Below, in pieces: positions 1-10,190 of a stretch of 64,000 nt of DNA. The position numbers and the translations under genes were made by a program. Numbering within the stretch: the stretch's first letter is position 1; every line of letters begins with the position of its first letter. The notes under the pieces are model-generated. The model worked only from the letters and a program-made list of their open reading frames with translations, searched no databases and had not been told where the DNA came from. The stretch is taken from contig OZ007570.1 in NCBI GenBank assembly GCA_963931925.1, positions 46,746,817-46,810,816 on the forward strand. The letters run 5' to 3'. The stretch is from Onchidella celtica (Eukaryota; Mollusca; Gastropoda; Systellommatophora; Onchidiidae).

Positions 1-418
1 GATTATTTTGATTCAGAGAGCTTCGAGCCTAAAAGTCACCAGATTAATCTATTATATATTTCAGTAACTTGCAACCTTTGGCATGACTAACTGACCAAAC
101 TATACACTCTTCAGGCCTTAAATTTGGCAGGAAGGTGGCAATTGAGATAAGGAAGATGATGGCTATAATTAAAAGTTGTTTACTTCAAGCAAGTATTTTT
201 AAAATATAACAATGTTTATTGCTATGTAGCATCTGTATATTTGATTGTTTGTTTCGTAATATATAGTACCGTGCATGTCATAAAAACTAACCGTATCAAG
301 CGTTCAGTTTGGTGCGTAATGTTGTGGTGCGCATGAGTTCTGAAGCAAGACTGTAGTTTATTACTTTTATTATACTAGAGGGGGGGGGGGGGATCACATG
401 ATTGTTTATTCTGGGCAA
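1..418. other. Non-coding, no recognised feature
   Basis: AT-rich sequence without a convincing reading frame. A run of 13 G lies at 380-392. Nothing else stands out. Confidence 0.5.
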
Positions 419-487
419 TGCCCGGTAGCTCATCTAGTTAGAAATAATGCTGGCCTCAGAATCTATCAATCTTGCTGCGAATCTCCA
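419..487 (+). mobile_element. tRNA-like segment, possible SINE head
   Basis: A GGTAGCTCATCTAGTTAGA stretch resembles a Pol III A box. About 45 bases later GCGAATCTCC weakly resembles the B box. It does not fold into a clean cloverleaf that I can see, and no SINE body found elsewhere in the window follows it. A decayed tRNA-derived SINE head or tRNA pseudogene is the best reading; chance similarity is possible. Confidence 0.28.
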
Positions 488-861
488 TCAAACTGCTTAC
501 TCACGTACCTTACAGATATTGTCTAAAAACACAGGGTTATCGAAATACAATTCATTTTCAAAGTCCAACCAGGCAAGGCAGTTGGAATGAAGGAGACATT
601 CATGGCCAGGATTGCGGAAACAATTGCGAACAATCACAATTTCGCTGATTTAACTTCAGTTGGATAGCTGTCACTTGAATAATGGATTACAGATAGTTGA
701 TGATTTGGTGAACACGAATTCCTCTTTGATGTCGAGTCTAAAACAGCTCTGAAACGGTTGAACAGGGAAAGAGTATTTTTCCGTTTCATTGCCTTTCCGA
801 TCTTTGAAAAAGAAAAGGGAAATGGTAGAATCGTGGCTGTCAGCAAGGAGCGGATGGGAAT
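488..861. other. Non-coding, no recognised feature
   Basis: Unique-looking sequence leading into the G-rich minisatellite. No gene signal seen. Confidence 0.45.
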
Positions 862-1398
862 TGAAGGGGGTGGGGGGTGGGGGTTGGAGGGGGGGGGCTT
901 GAGGTAAATTTTGGGTGGAGGGGCCCCGGGGGGATTTTAGGTTGGGGGATCCCTTGGGGCGAAATTTTGGGTTTGTTGGGGGGAGGGGGGGGGGCGCTTG
1001 GTGGGGAGAACGTTTGGGTTGTGGGGGAAAGGGAGTTCCTTGAGGGGAAAATTTGGGGTGGGGGTCCCTTGAGGGAATTTTGGGTCGGGGGTCCCCGGGG
1101 AAAATTTGAGGCGGGGGATTCCTTGGGGGAAAAGTTTGGGTGGAGGGTCCCTTGACGAAAAAATTGGGGGGGTGTGGGGGTGCCTGGGGGAAATTTGAGG
1201 GGGACATTTTGGGTGGGCGTCCCTTGGGGGGGGGATTTTTTTTTTTGTTATGGGGGGGGGTCCTTTGGACTTGGAGGAAAATTTGGGAGGGGGAAGTCCC
1301 TTGGGGGGGGGGGGATATTTTGGGTGGAGAGTCCCTTGGGGGGACATTTTGGGCAGGGAGTCCCTTGCGAGGAAAATGTGGGGGTTTCAGAGCGGAAA
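862..1398 (+). repeat. G-rich degenerate minisatellite (about 28-30 bp unit)
   Basis: Units built on GGGTCCCTTGGGGG, then AAATTTTGGGTGG, repeat with variable length for about 540 bp. The plus strand is extremely G-rich with many runs of three to ten G, so G-quadruplex formation is plausible. The minus strand stays open for hundreds of codons as a Pro-rich translation, but the plus strand is also open in several frames, so this follows from composition and is not evidence of a gene. Confidence 0.85.
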
Positions 1399-1445
1399 TA
1401 CCCACACGCCCCCTTAAATAATGCCCATTGTGACATTTTAGCCGG

Positions 1446-1580
1446 TGGTGCACTGAGTCAAGTTTGTTTTGCCTCAGTTTCAGTGTGAGATGTGAACTGT
1501 GGAGTTGGCTCGTTGGCGAGACTGACACGAGACTGTCGCAGCAGTTCGGGTTCAGTAAAACTGTCTTGACTCAGCTTAAG
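1446..1580 (+). mobile_element. Family T element fragment
   Basis: Contains GTGCACTGAGTCAAG, then GTTTTGCCTCAGTTTCAGTG and GAGATGTGA, the same ordered motifs seen at 43832 onward and 61111 onward, where inverted ends are visible. Only one end is recognisable here. Superfamily unassigned. Confidence 0.45.
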
Positions 1581-1584
1581 AGGT

Positions 1585-1790
1585 ACAATGAATATGAAGA
1601 AACAGGTTTTAAAAAGTTAGGAACCACAATGACTGCAGGAGAAAACAGTTTTTAACAGGTGAAGAACCATAACGAAAATAGAATAAAACCTGCCTTAAAC
1701 GGCTAAGAACCATCGTGAATACAGGAAAAGACGGCTCTTCAAAAGTTAAGCACAACTTTGAATATAGGGGGAAACAGATTTTAAAAGGAA
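1585..1790 (+). repeat. Degenerate ~43-bp tandem repeat, about five units
   Basis: A unit of the type GAATATAGGAGAAACAG, TTTTAAAAG, then TAAGAACCA recurs at roughly 43-bp spacing (TTTTAAA-like cores near 1608, 1650, 1693, 1737 and 1781). Two similar units occur at 3770-3862. The copies are old and diverged. Confidence 0.6.
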
Positions 1791-3769
1791 AATGATTTCA
1801 ATAAATATATTATTATGAGAAAACAAATGTAACAGCTGAGGTTGGTCTGGCGCGTTATAGTAGGGGGGAGTTAGTTGATCTAACTATAACTCTTTAGAAA
1901 ACGAAACTATTACAGCTGTAAAATAAATAAACACGAGATCCGACGATCGATTAAATAATGCTCAAGTTTAATAACTGTATCTTAACAATAAAATACTAGG
2001 AAGGTACCAACGAACAAGTAAATATCATACGCCACAGAGAAGAAAAACTCACTTACTCACCGACCAACCTCTTACATGGGTCTATATATAGGTATTTCTG
2101 TAGAAAATTCCCGAAATTAATCTGACCTCTGCCCTCGCCCGTAATACACAAACTAACTAATCACGTATCAATACGTCACCAGGTTACATCATTCAAGAAA
2201 AACGGGGGAGGGCAAGGGGTAGCTCGCAGATGCTACAACAAGTTTCAATTGAAGTTATGAATTTAGGACCTTTTTCCTCTGTCGCCATTCAAAGTCTTAT
2301 CCTCCTGTCGTAGGTGGGAAGGCACACAGACATTATCTACAGTGAAAATCCCTATTCCCTTGTCGTGGATGCTCGTACTCCCACACATATTGTCATAGGA
2401 AATTGAAAGCAAATAGACTAGTGTGGTTGTTTAATCTGTCATCGATAAGCTATAAGACATTACATGATGTTAAAAAAAAAGTTACATAGATATTTTCTAG
2501 AGTTCATTTAAGGTTTTTATAATATTTCCACAAAATTGTTTACACATAGACTCAAACCAAAATTAAAAATTCCAACGTTGGAAAATTCATGCAATTTCCT
2601 GTCCATGGTTCTGCGTCATTATGTGCCCACACAGCACATTTTGTAGCTGTAACACTTACAAACTGTAGCCTGATAAAGTTTTATTTTACAATTTTCACAA
2701 AGAAAGGATTTAAAATCACTGAAGATTTAGTGGGAAACATGTTTCAAAAGGTTGAGAACCACTTTGGGCGCAGGCAGATGCAGATTTTAAGAGGCTAGCA
2801 GCCAATGTTGTCGAGTAATGAGGAGCATGACTGAGGAAGAGATAAGGTTTTAATCTGAGATGTTTTAGTGCCCGGGGGCTCCGTAAAAAACCAGTTTCAC
2901 CTGTGGAGGCGTGGGGAATTTTCCTGCCCTATCTGTCCATCAACGATTTGTCACAGTGCTTGTGTTCTTGCTCGTTAATTTTCGAACAAGAGCAATCAAC
3001 GTTTCAGGTACGTTGACAATCAGTGTGATTATCACACTTTGTTTGCAAACTGTGGCTTTACGGGAATGTTCGATGCAATACTTTGAAATTTTAATAGAAC
3101 GGACGTCAAAAGTATCATGCGAATACGGACCAGGGGGTTATGCTTTCTTTTCTATGAGTTTCAGGAGTCATTTTCTGGTAGCAAAAATTTGCCACCATGT
3201 CCCAGGGCTTTGACAACCGAAAGGGTTAAAATATTTAGTTGTAATTGTTTTAAAACGGAGGAGACAGGTCTGAAAAGCAGTGGCCTGCAGAGGTTTGGTG
3301 ATGCCTAGGGCCAACTCCTTGATTATATCAAAGATACTAGAAACGATAAGATGAGACACTCCCCTCTTCCCACCTCTAAAAAAAATCGTGCACGCAGTTT
3401 GCGCGCTGATCGTGGGCGTCGCCCATGGCTCACAGCATGAAAATAATGCTTAATATAATGATAAATTAATGACTCTGATTTGTTACAGTGATATTGCGAC
3501 TAAAAAAAAAAAGAGAGCAAAAAATTGAGTTCTTCCACAGCGATTGAGGTTAAAATTACACAATAATTGACGTCATTCAAGGCCTACAGTGATAGCTGAA
3601 CAATGAACAAAATTGAATATTTTCCTTATTTGGCTTGGTAAAAATATTGCATGGTCCATCACTTCCCGGCACTCTCCGCTAGGTGGAAATGCGAAATCTG
3701 TGCCCGGGGCTGTCGCTGCCTCTACCCCCTCCCTGCTTTCTGCGCGTCACTACTGGTTATTACAGCAAT
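1791..3769. other. Non-coding, no recognised feature
   Basis: About 2 kb of AT-rich sequence with short poly-A runs. Isolated resemblance to the 43-bp repeat unit occurs near 2725-2800 and 3250-3290. No open frame longer than about 100 codons and no recognisable protein motif. Confidence 0.5.
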
Positions 3770-3862
3770 GAATATAGGATGAAACATGTTTTCAAAGCCG
3801 AAGAAGCACAATTATACATGAAGGAGGACATAGATCTTAAAAGATAAGAACCATTACGAGCA
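3770..3862 (+). repeat. Two further units of the ~43-bp repeat
   Basis: Two tandem units matching the pattern at 1585-1790 (GAATATAGGATGAAACATG, then AAGAACCATTACGAG). They directly adjoin MITE H1. Confidence 0.45.
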
Positions 3863-3876
3863 TAGTATCAAATCAT

Positions 3877-4089
3877 GGAAGGACTTCCGAATGCGTTCCA
3901 TAGCCCGAGTGAAAACAATACATAGCTATCCCGGCGGCTTTCCCTGATACGTCAATCTGACTACTGCCCAGACGAACATCGGCCTACGGCCTCCATGATA
4001 CAAACTGACTAGACCCTCACATCGCTACATATCAATCTGACAATGCCTGTGCACTTGTCGAGCTATGGAACGCATTCGGAAGTCCTCCC
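3877..4089 (+). mobile_element. MITE H1 with 24-bp perfect inverted ends
   Basis: Positions 3881-3904 and 4062-4085 are exact reverse complements (24 of 24 bases, starting GGACTTCCGAATGCGTTCC). The inverted ends extend about four bases further with one mismatch. The core (about 3918-4024) reappears in reverse orientation inside H2 at 4331-4444. No coding potential. The flanking octamers CAAATCAT and AGGAACAT match at only five of eight positions, so a target duplication is not demonstrated. Confidence 0.8.
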
Positions 4090-4111
4090 AGGAACATAAT
4101 TTGTGCCCTAG

Positions 4112-4230
4112 CATAATGCATAGTTTTCAACACAACTAGAGGATGAATTTTAGTCTAACTTCATTTGTAAACTATAATAAAGCATAGTTTTCAGCAGAAT
4201 TAGATTCTGAATTTTAAGTCATATAAGCAA
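4112..4230 (+). repeat. Short tandem duplication, ~64 bp x2, between H1 and H2
   Basis: CATAGTTTTCA, an AACTAGA-like stretch and GAATTTTA occur in the same order at 4119 and 4183. It is diverged and lies between the two MITEs. Confidence 0.45.
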
Positions 4231-4288
4231 AGACAATGGTACACTTTTGTTTTCATGGTAACACTGTGATCACAATGGAGCATAACAG

Positions 4289-4494
4289 GGGAGGAGTACC
4301 TTACTCGAGCGCCACTTGATAGATTGATAAGTAACGACGTGAGGGTCTAGTCAGTTTGTATCATCGAGGCCGTAGGCCGATGTTCGTCTGGGCAGTGGTC
4401 AGATTGACATATCAGGGAAAGCCCCCGGGGTAGCTATGTATCATCTCTTTTAGTTAGTTTCTGGTCTTTGGCGCTCGAGTACGGAACTCCGTCC
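4289..4494 (-). mobile_element. MITE H2, inverted relative of H1, 8-bp direct flanks
   Basis: Arms at 4293-4314 and 4469-4490 pair with two mismatches (GGAGTACCTTACTCGAGCGC against GGAGTTCCGTACTCGAGCGC). The core is the reverse complement of the H1 core, yet the arm sequence differs from H1 except at the tip (GGAsTTCCG). CATAACAG occurs immediately outside both ends (4281-4288 and 4495-4502), a likely 8-bp target duplication. That fits a hAT-like or unassigned DNA transposon. Confidence 0.8.
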
Positions 4495-4613
4495 CATAAC
4501 AGTACTAGGAACAAGTTATATTGACAAAACTGTAACAATGTTTCAGCAGTATGGTACATTAAGTACAAATCCGGAATGACCTTAGGACCTCTGTTTCGTA
4601 ACCAATCTATGGC

Positions 4614-4716
4614 TGTTGTTACTTGTACGTACGGTCCCGAAGCGTTTTGCGCTAGGGGCGCTTACAAAGGGTCCCTTTCCTTGACCCTAAATCTGATCGA
4701 ATCCCAAAACCACGCC
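4614..4716 (-). mobile_element. Family M MITE, terminal part (M1)
   Basis: TGTTGTTACTTGTACGTAC, AAGCGTTTTGCGCTAGGGG and ACCCTAAATCTGATC appear in the order seen at the end of the full M copies. The other half is absent: the sequence passes into repeat A near 4717. Confidence 0.7.
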
Positions 4717-5828
4717 TCTTGTCCTCTAGATGGATGTTTTTTTATAGTAAATGCGCTGCTCATCGATTAGCACTTAGAACATGAAATTATGTGCCCGACT
4801 AAAGTTGTCTAATTCAAATGGTGCTCCTTCCACAAGTTTAAAGTAAGGAGTCTTACCTTTAGTAGTCCATCATCTTCAAATAATCCACAGTGTGACAATT
4901 CAGTAATCCACAAAACGAATTTCAAAACCACAAAACACAATAGAGACACTCGGCTGTAACTTTACATCCGCAGAAATGAAATCACAATATTTTGACCACA
5001 TAACGTTTACATCCAACCTGAAATATTTCTTCACAATTTCTTCACGAAATGACAAAAACACTTGCAAACACTGGATCCAAATCATTATTTTCATAACTTT
5101 GTCGTGATTTGAGGAAAGCATTTCCTAACATTAGAACTTAATCAAATAGATTTTAAAATGAGCCTCATTATTAGTGGCGGCATTCAGAAATCAGAACTCG
5201 TTGTAAAAACGAATGAGTGTGGAATTTTTTGAAAAGTGAAAATCCCTCACAACAAACACGCTATCAACACACCTATAAAACCTCTTTACTTCAAGGGACA
5301 AAATTAATTTTTTCTTTAAAAAAGTATATTTATTTTTACTTTCGTAAAAGTGGGGGAGGGAGGGGGGTGGGAGATCGAGGGATGGATGGATAGATTGATA
5401 GTATGGGTGGATAGGATGAATGGATACAGTAGATACCTGAGTGAAAATATGTGGATGGGTGGATTGTTGGGTAGGTTGGGAGTGGGTGGATAGGATCGGA
5501 TAGATGTGGATGGATGTCGATAGATGTAGATCCATGTGGATGGATGGGAGGAGAAATGGATGGATGAGTGGGTGGATGGGCAAAGGCGGACCTACATTTT
5601 TGGGATCCCGAAGCTTGAACGGATATGGAACCCGTTCACAACCAGGAACGATAGGGCAACATCCAACATCCACTCAGTTAAAGATTAAATATTTTTTGAA
5701 ATGGGATTATTTTATGCAATGTTGGTTTGTGGCCATCCACGGAGCAGGGACTTCACAGCCAGGCTACAAAATAATGAACTTGATATTGTTGTGTTTTTTT
5801 TTTAATATTAACCCTTCTTCTCTCACCC
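4717..5828 (-). mobile_element. Dispersed ~0.78-kb repeat, copy A (interrupted by R1)
   Basis: The reverse complement aligns along its length with 12890-13664 (copy B). For example, the block reading CATTTCTGCGGATGTAAAG and the block GATTATTTTATGCAATGTTGG (first 20 bases) occur in both. Copy A carries an extra ~0.32 kb (R1) absent from copy B. Short open frames exist on the minus strand (for example 73 codons at 4900-5121), but the same frames are broken in copy B, and I recognise no domain. The class is unknown. Copy A is bracketed by M-family ends in inverted orientation. Confidence 0.75.
5355..5676 (+). mobile_element. Repeat R1, 0.3-kb insertion inside copy A
   Basis: Starts in a G-rich tract, runs through about 190 bp rich in GGAT/GGATAGAT units, then unique sequence (GGATCCCGAAGCTTGAACGG), and ends at CCACTCA. 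Bases 5371-5676 match 10207-10512 without gaps and with three substitutions. The uninterrupted copy B shows the empty site. GTAAAAG before and GTTAAAG after may be a 7-bp target duplication with one change. A ~100-codon minus-strand frame is shared by both copies, but two of the three substitutions change it. Confidence 0.85.
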
Positions 5829-5990
5829 CAGCCTTTTTGTGACTCCAGAGCTACAGAGGTTCCCCCCGAAATAGCCTTAACAACAGGGTTAGGGATTAGA
5901 TAAGATTTGGTTCAGGATAAGGACGGGGTAAGATACGTAGGAACCCCTAGTGCAGTACGCTTTGGGGTGCGTACATACTTATAACAACAG
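5829..5990 (+). mobile_element. Family M MITE, truncated copy M2
   Basis: Begins at CTTTTTGTGACTCCAGAGC, which is internal in full copies, and runs through GGGTTAGGGATTAGATAAG to the right end ACATACTTATAACAACA. The outer left end is missing and repeat A abuts. Confidence 0.65.
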
Positions 5991-6112
5991 CCATTAATTA
6001 AAGCTGTTGTTAAGGCTATTTCGGGGGTGGGGGGGGGGGAGCTCTCTAGCTCTGGAATCACAAAAGTACGCACCCCTAGCGCAAAACACATGAGGTACAT
6101 ACGTTCAAGTAA
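5991..6112 (-). mobile_element. Family M MITE, half copy M3
   Basis: On the minus strand it reads from the end GTTGTTACTTGAACG through TTTTGCGCTAGGGGTGCG and TCTAGAGAGC to AACAACAGC, then stops where M2's end begins. M2 therefore appears to have landed in or against M3. A G-run at 6028-6040 lies inside. Confidence 0.6.
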
Positions 6113-6265
6113 CAACAGACTTTACCAAATAAAGGTGTACGTATTAATTTTGTGTTTTGCTAGGTTTATTAAAACTGTTTGTGTGTTGAATTCAGATTTT
6201 TCATTGCATACTGGCTACTGCCAAATATTGAACATTTCTCATAAAAATAAGGAAGAAAAGAAAAC

Positions 6266-6457
6266 AGTCAGAGAGAGAAAGAGAGAGAAATAGACAACCA
6301 GAGAGAGAGAGAAAGAGAGAGACAACCAGAGAGTGAGAGAGAAAGAGACAGAGTGACAGAGACACAAAGAGAGAGACAACGACGGAGACAGCCAGAGCGA
6401 GCTAGAGAGACACAAATAAAGTGACAGAGGCAGAGAGATCGAGACAGGCAGAGACAC

Positions 6458-6490
<33 letters not shown>

Positions 6491-6540
6491 TGCAGAGGGA
6501 GAGAGAGAGAGAGAGAGAGCAAGAAAGAGAGAGTGCGATG
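6266..6540 (+). repeat. Purine-rich compound microsatellite (GA)n, (GACA)n
   Basis: About 275 bp of GAGA with interspersed GACA units and an exact (GACA) run near 6471-6490. Ser-rich minus-strand frames across it are simple-repeat translations. Confidence 0.9.
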
Positions 6541-6739
6541 AAGAAATCAAAAAAAGAAATGAAACTTTAAATAATTCTTATCATTGAATATGGGCAAAGT
6601 GCGTGGACGAAACAGGATTTGATAACATGTATCTCCTGTGTCAGTGAAAGTGAAGAGTGACATTAAAACCTTCAGTGTCCAATAATAGCACCGGGAAATC
6701 ATGGAAATCTGGTAATGATCACGGCTAGTAGCATAAAAT

Positions 6740-6820
6740 CAAGGGTTCCCAACTCTTTTATCGTGTCTTGTTCAGCCCTGGCAACCTTTCGAAAAGTTGA
6801 TTTAACTCCAGCTGTGTTTA
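6740..6820 (+). mobile_element. hAT-like end fragment
   Basis: CAAGGGTTCCCAACTCTTTT, then ATCGTGTC and TTTCGAAAAGT, match the stretch at 7253-7340 over about 80 bp. The motif is typical of a hAT terminal region. No matching right end was found. Confidence 0.5.
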
Positions 6821-7236
6821 GCTCTTTATTTTAGGAGCTTCGATTCTCTTTGCATTTACACCTCACTTTTCTTGTGTTTATTCTTGTTCTTGTTCGGGTG
6901 TGTTTTTGTAGTAAAGATTAATTTTTTTAGAATTAGGCCGGGGCAGCGACATTGTTCGGTCTGCTTTTCTCGACGTTCAACTGCCAAGGTATCTTTAACG
7001 TGCGCAGCGTGCATAAGGGTCCTCCGAGTTTTTCGTCCTTATCCGAGAAGACTTGGTGCATGATCATACCTACCATAGGATCGGGGACAGGAATTCCTCC
7101 CGCCCCCCCCCCCCAAAAAAGGAAAAAATTCCAACATGCCTGCACCGACCGGGCATCGAACTCCGTACCTTTGGCATGAGGGGGCAAGCATCTTGTCTCT
7201 ACAGTTTTACTCTAGAGAGTCTAGAACGACGTGCAC
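6821..7236 (-). mobile_element. tRNA-derived SINE, family S1 (copy a)
   Basis: On the minus strand it has a tRNA-like head (CTCATGCCAAAGGTACGGAG, then TTCGATGCCCGG, a B-box relative). A conserved body follows (ACGTTAAAGATACCTTGGCA, then GTTGAACGTCGAGAAAAGC) and a 3' part ending AATAAAGAGCTA. The head is decayed. It sits between two hAT-like ends. Confidence 0.75.
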
Positions 7237-7252
7237 CCCACAGCTTTTAAAT

Positions 7253-7340
7253 CAGGGGTTCCCAACCTTTTTATCGTGTCCCGTTCACCCTTAGCACCTT
7301 TTCGAAAAGTGAATTTACCTCCACCTTGTTATGTTCAGTA
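7253..7340 (+). mobile_element. hAT-like left end
   Basis: CAGGGGTTCCCAACCTTTTT is a typical hAT terminus. It is the same family as 6740-6820. No right end was found downstream, so the element is partial or heavily decayed. Confidence 0.5.
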
Positions 7341-8208
7341 ATTTGAGTTTACATGTCTACCTTAAACATAGCAACAGACAAGAGGGAAATTACACCCAGT
7401 CTGCTTCATTGGCGTGTGACACAGTAATTACGAAGTATAAAACGCGAAGTTCAAAAAGGCAGAAAGAAAAATATAATTATTATATATTTATTAGAGTTCA
7501 AGTTTATTGTAGGCCTTGACAGCCAATTCAAAATATACAGAAGAATAGTGCAAACCAGACATGGAGAAGCATTAAAAACAGAACGCACGGCCACTCACTC
7601 TCTCCGCTACTTGCTGCCTACTACAGTTTATACATTTACTTATAATAATATACAATAAAATATAACTTGATTGATAATTGTCGGCGACAGTCATTATTCC
7701 TCATTCCTCGCCTCCCCCACCTCAGTCGTTTCCACCTTCATCTGTCATAAATTTTCTTTCCATGAAAATAACACTAAGATCTACATTTTAACATAAAAGA
7801 ATTCAATTTTCAGATTATTTTTTTTTTTTTGGATCACAAAATAGGCCTACTTTAAATTTTCTTCTCAGCTTCAATTTTTTTTTAAAAACCATATTTCTGT
7901 ATAGATTGTGTACAAATTCAACCTCGAATCAGCAAAATTACCCAGTCATGCTCTTCTTTTTCTTTTTTTTTTGTCTAAAACATCATAATCCTTCGTCTTT
8001 ACTACCTCTATTCTCTACGTAACCCCATGGCTGCTTTCATCGCGTCATCTCAGTCTAAATTATAGTCAGCACTCAGCTATCTCCAACTCTGTCGGGATTA
8101 TGATCCAATATTTACTACAAGTTTTTGCAGTGCATTTTGTCTTCATATTATGGAACTGTGAGTGATTAACCCGAGCAGTGGTGATGAAAAAAACGCACAT
8201 AACTTGGT
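7341..8208. other. Non-coding, no recognised feature
   Basis: AT-rich sequence with T runs at 7808-7820 and 7960-7971. No gene signal seen. Confidence 0.5.
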
Positions 8209-8248
8209 GATCGGATTTTATATGACCCGACCCTCATGGAGAGAGAAT

Positions 8249-8535
8249 AAGATAAGATAAGATAAGATAAGATAAGATATGACTTTATCATCCTGTTTCC
8301 AGGATATTTGTTGTCACAGCATCAATAACAGTACCAATACCATATCTAAGACCTACAGGTCTTTAACGCACACCGAACACGCGCACATTGCTCACACAAC
8401 ATTACCAACAAGTAAGAACATTACTCACTCACACACACACACAAACACACACACACAATGTCAGAACAATCTATTAGGGAAACTAACAACAGCATACCAC
8501 ATCAGGAAACACTGCTACCTCGAATTGCGGATGGT
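8249..8535 (-). mobile_element. 5'-truncated non-LTR 3' end with (GATAA)n tail
   Basis: A run of GATAA pentamers at 8249-8278 leads into GACTTTATCATCC. On the minus strand this reads as a LINE 3' end finishing in (TTATC)n, as at 32887-33079 and 51400-51582. Sequence left of the tail (8206-8247) and right of the fragment (8534-8574) is an imperfect ~40-bp duplication (TTATATGACCCGACCC). That may be an unusually long target duplication or an older tandem unit. Confidence 0.55.
8425..8457 (+). repeat. (AC)n microsatellite
   Basis: A short CA repeat with one AAC interruption. Confidence 0.9.
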
Positions 8536-8589
8536 GATCGCGTCTTATATGACCCGACCCTTATGAAGAGAGAGTGGTGGCATCACAAA

Positions 8590-9290
8590 AACACTTCCGA
8601 TGTTCTAGGACACACGTATAGCTCAACCCCAGGACACTTTCATCTAAGAAATGTCTCAGTATGTGTGCCAGGACGCTGGCATCGTAGAAAAGTCACAACA
8701 GACGTCTCAGGACCCCAGCCTGCCTTTATGTCAGCACAATGAAGTCATAGAAATACATGTACTTCAGATATCTCAGAACACAAGCATGCCTCGGCAGAAG
8801 GACAATGGTGTCATAGAAATGATTCAAATGTCCCAGGACACAAGTGTGTCTCAACACCATTACATTGGGATCATACAAATGTCTCGGCAGATGTCCTGGG
8901 ACATCAGCATGCCTCAACGTCAGAACAGCAGTATCACAGAAATACTTCAGATGCCCCAGGACACTAGCGTGCCTCAACGCCGGAACAATAGTATCACAAA
9001 TACTTCAGACGCCCCAGCACACTAGCAATAGCATGCCTCAACGCCGGAACAATACTAACACAGAAATACTTCAGATGCCTCACCATCAGCATGCCTCAAA
9101 GCCAGAGCTGTGGCATCGCAGAGATACTTCAGTTTGCCCCACGGTCGAGGCAATGACATAACAGAAATACTTCAGATGTCCCAAGACACCAGCATGCCTC
9201 AATAACTGGACACAGGCATCATGCACCGACAGATGTACCAGGGCACCGTCATGTCTCAACGCCAGGAGTCCATCGTGACAGCAATAGTGT
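8590..9290 (+). repeat. 60-bp minisatellite, about ten diverged units
   Basis: The motif AGCATGCCTCAACGCC, then AGTATCACAGAAATACTTCA and GATGCCCCAGGACAC, recurs. Its AGCATGCC-like anchors lie at 8783, 8843, 8906, 8966, 9030, 9088 and 9191, so spacing is 58-64. Frames of 105-124 codons are open because the unit is near a multiple of three and lacks stops. Two plus frames and one minus frame are all open, so coding is not supported. Confidence 0.8.
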
Positions 9291-9764
9291 CACGTGCTTA
9301 CCTACAGTTTCAAAAGCGTCAGAGTTGTTTCCACACGTTCAGGATCGCTAGAAACAGGACATATGAAATAAATAAAAAAAAAAGGATTCCCCGTCATATC
9401 CCATTCATTGCATGTCTTTCTTTCTTTGGCATTAAATTATACATCTTAAAGTGTCCCCATGCATCTTAATTATCAAAGATTTTTCCTTCCAAAGGAAGGA
9501 AGAGCACAGAAAAAGAATGAAAAGAGGAAAACGACTAAGAAGACGGGAGAACAATCATAATGGACACTAAGGAACACGATGAGAAAGTTTATACCAAGGG
9601 GCATATTTTGAAAACATCCACTGATCAAATGGCCACAAGGTCAAGAGCAAGATGGTATTGACATTATTGACAATAATGATGATAATATAAAGAAAATAAA
9701 TGTAAAGAACATTCTAAAACACAGAAATGACGAAACTAGAAGGTGATGAGACAAACAAACTAAT
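9291..9764. other. Non-coding, no recognised feature
   Basis: AT-rich; nothing recognised. Confidence 0.5.
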
Positions 9765-9960
9765 CCCAGCCAGTAACCCTATGGAAATCCAATTTATAGG
9801 ATAGATTTCAAGTTTGCACATAGGAATGACGTTTTTCCTACTTAGATCCGCTGGTTACGATATTGCGCCACATCGGTTTGATATAGGAAACCCGCCCCTG
9901 TGGTAATCCCACCAATACTACAGAAATCTACGTCGGATTGACGTAGGGTTGTTGGCTGGG
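9765..9960 (+). mobile_element. MITE V1 with imperfect inverted ends
   Basis: The left end CCCAGCCAGTAACCCTA pairs with the right end TAGGGTTGTTGGCTGGG. The interior (GGTTACGATATTGCGCCACA, then TCTACGTCGGATTGACGTAG) recurs at 58045-58231. AT flanks both ends. Superfamily unassigned. Confidence 0.65.
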
Positions 9961-10190
9961 ATGGTAATGGTCACAACTACAATAACGATGGCAATGTCAA
10001 GAAAAGATAATGATAATACATGTATGATTATCTTAATGAATAGATGATGTGATGATAATGACAAAGATAAAGATGAAGATAGTGAGTCTCCAGCTCTAAA
10101 GGTGAGAGTTTACGGTCCTGCAATTAGCATTGTCCTGGAAATTTGCGATTTGAAAGTAACAGTGGTCGATGGATGAATTGGGGCGGGGGG

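Noticed and set aside
671..1528. 285-codon Pro-rich minus-strand frame
   Set aside because: It translates the G-rich minisatellite; plus-strand frames are equally open and the unit length varies, so there is no sign of selection on a frame.
5191..5673. 160-codon minus-strand frame with a start shared by R1 and R2
   Set aside because: It lies in the GGAT-rich repeat and fuses with flanking repeat A; two of the three R1/R2 differences change residues, so no constraint is visible.
8651..9025. 124-codon frame as a repeat protein gene
   Set aside because: Other phases and the opposite strand are also open over the same minisatellite.
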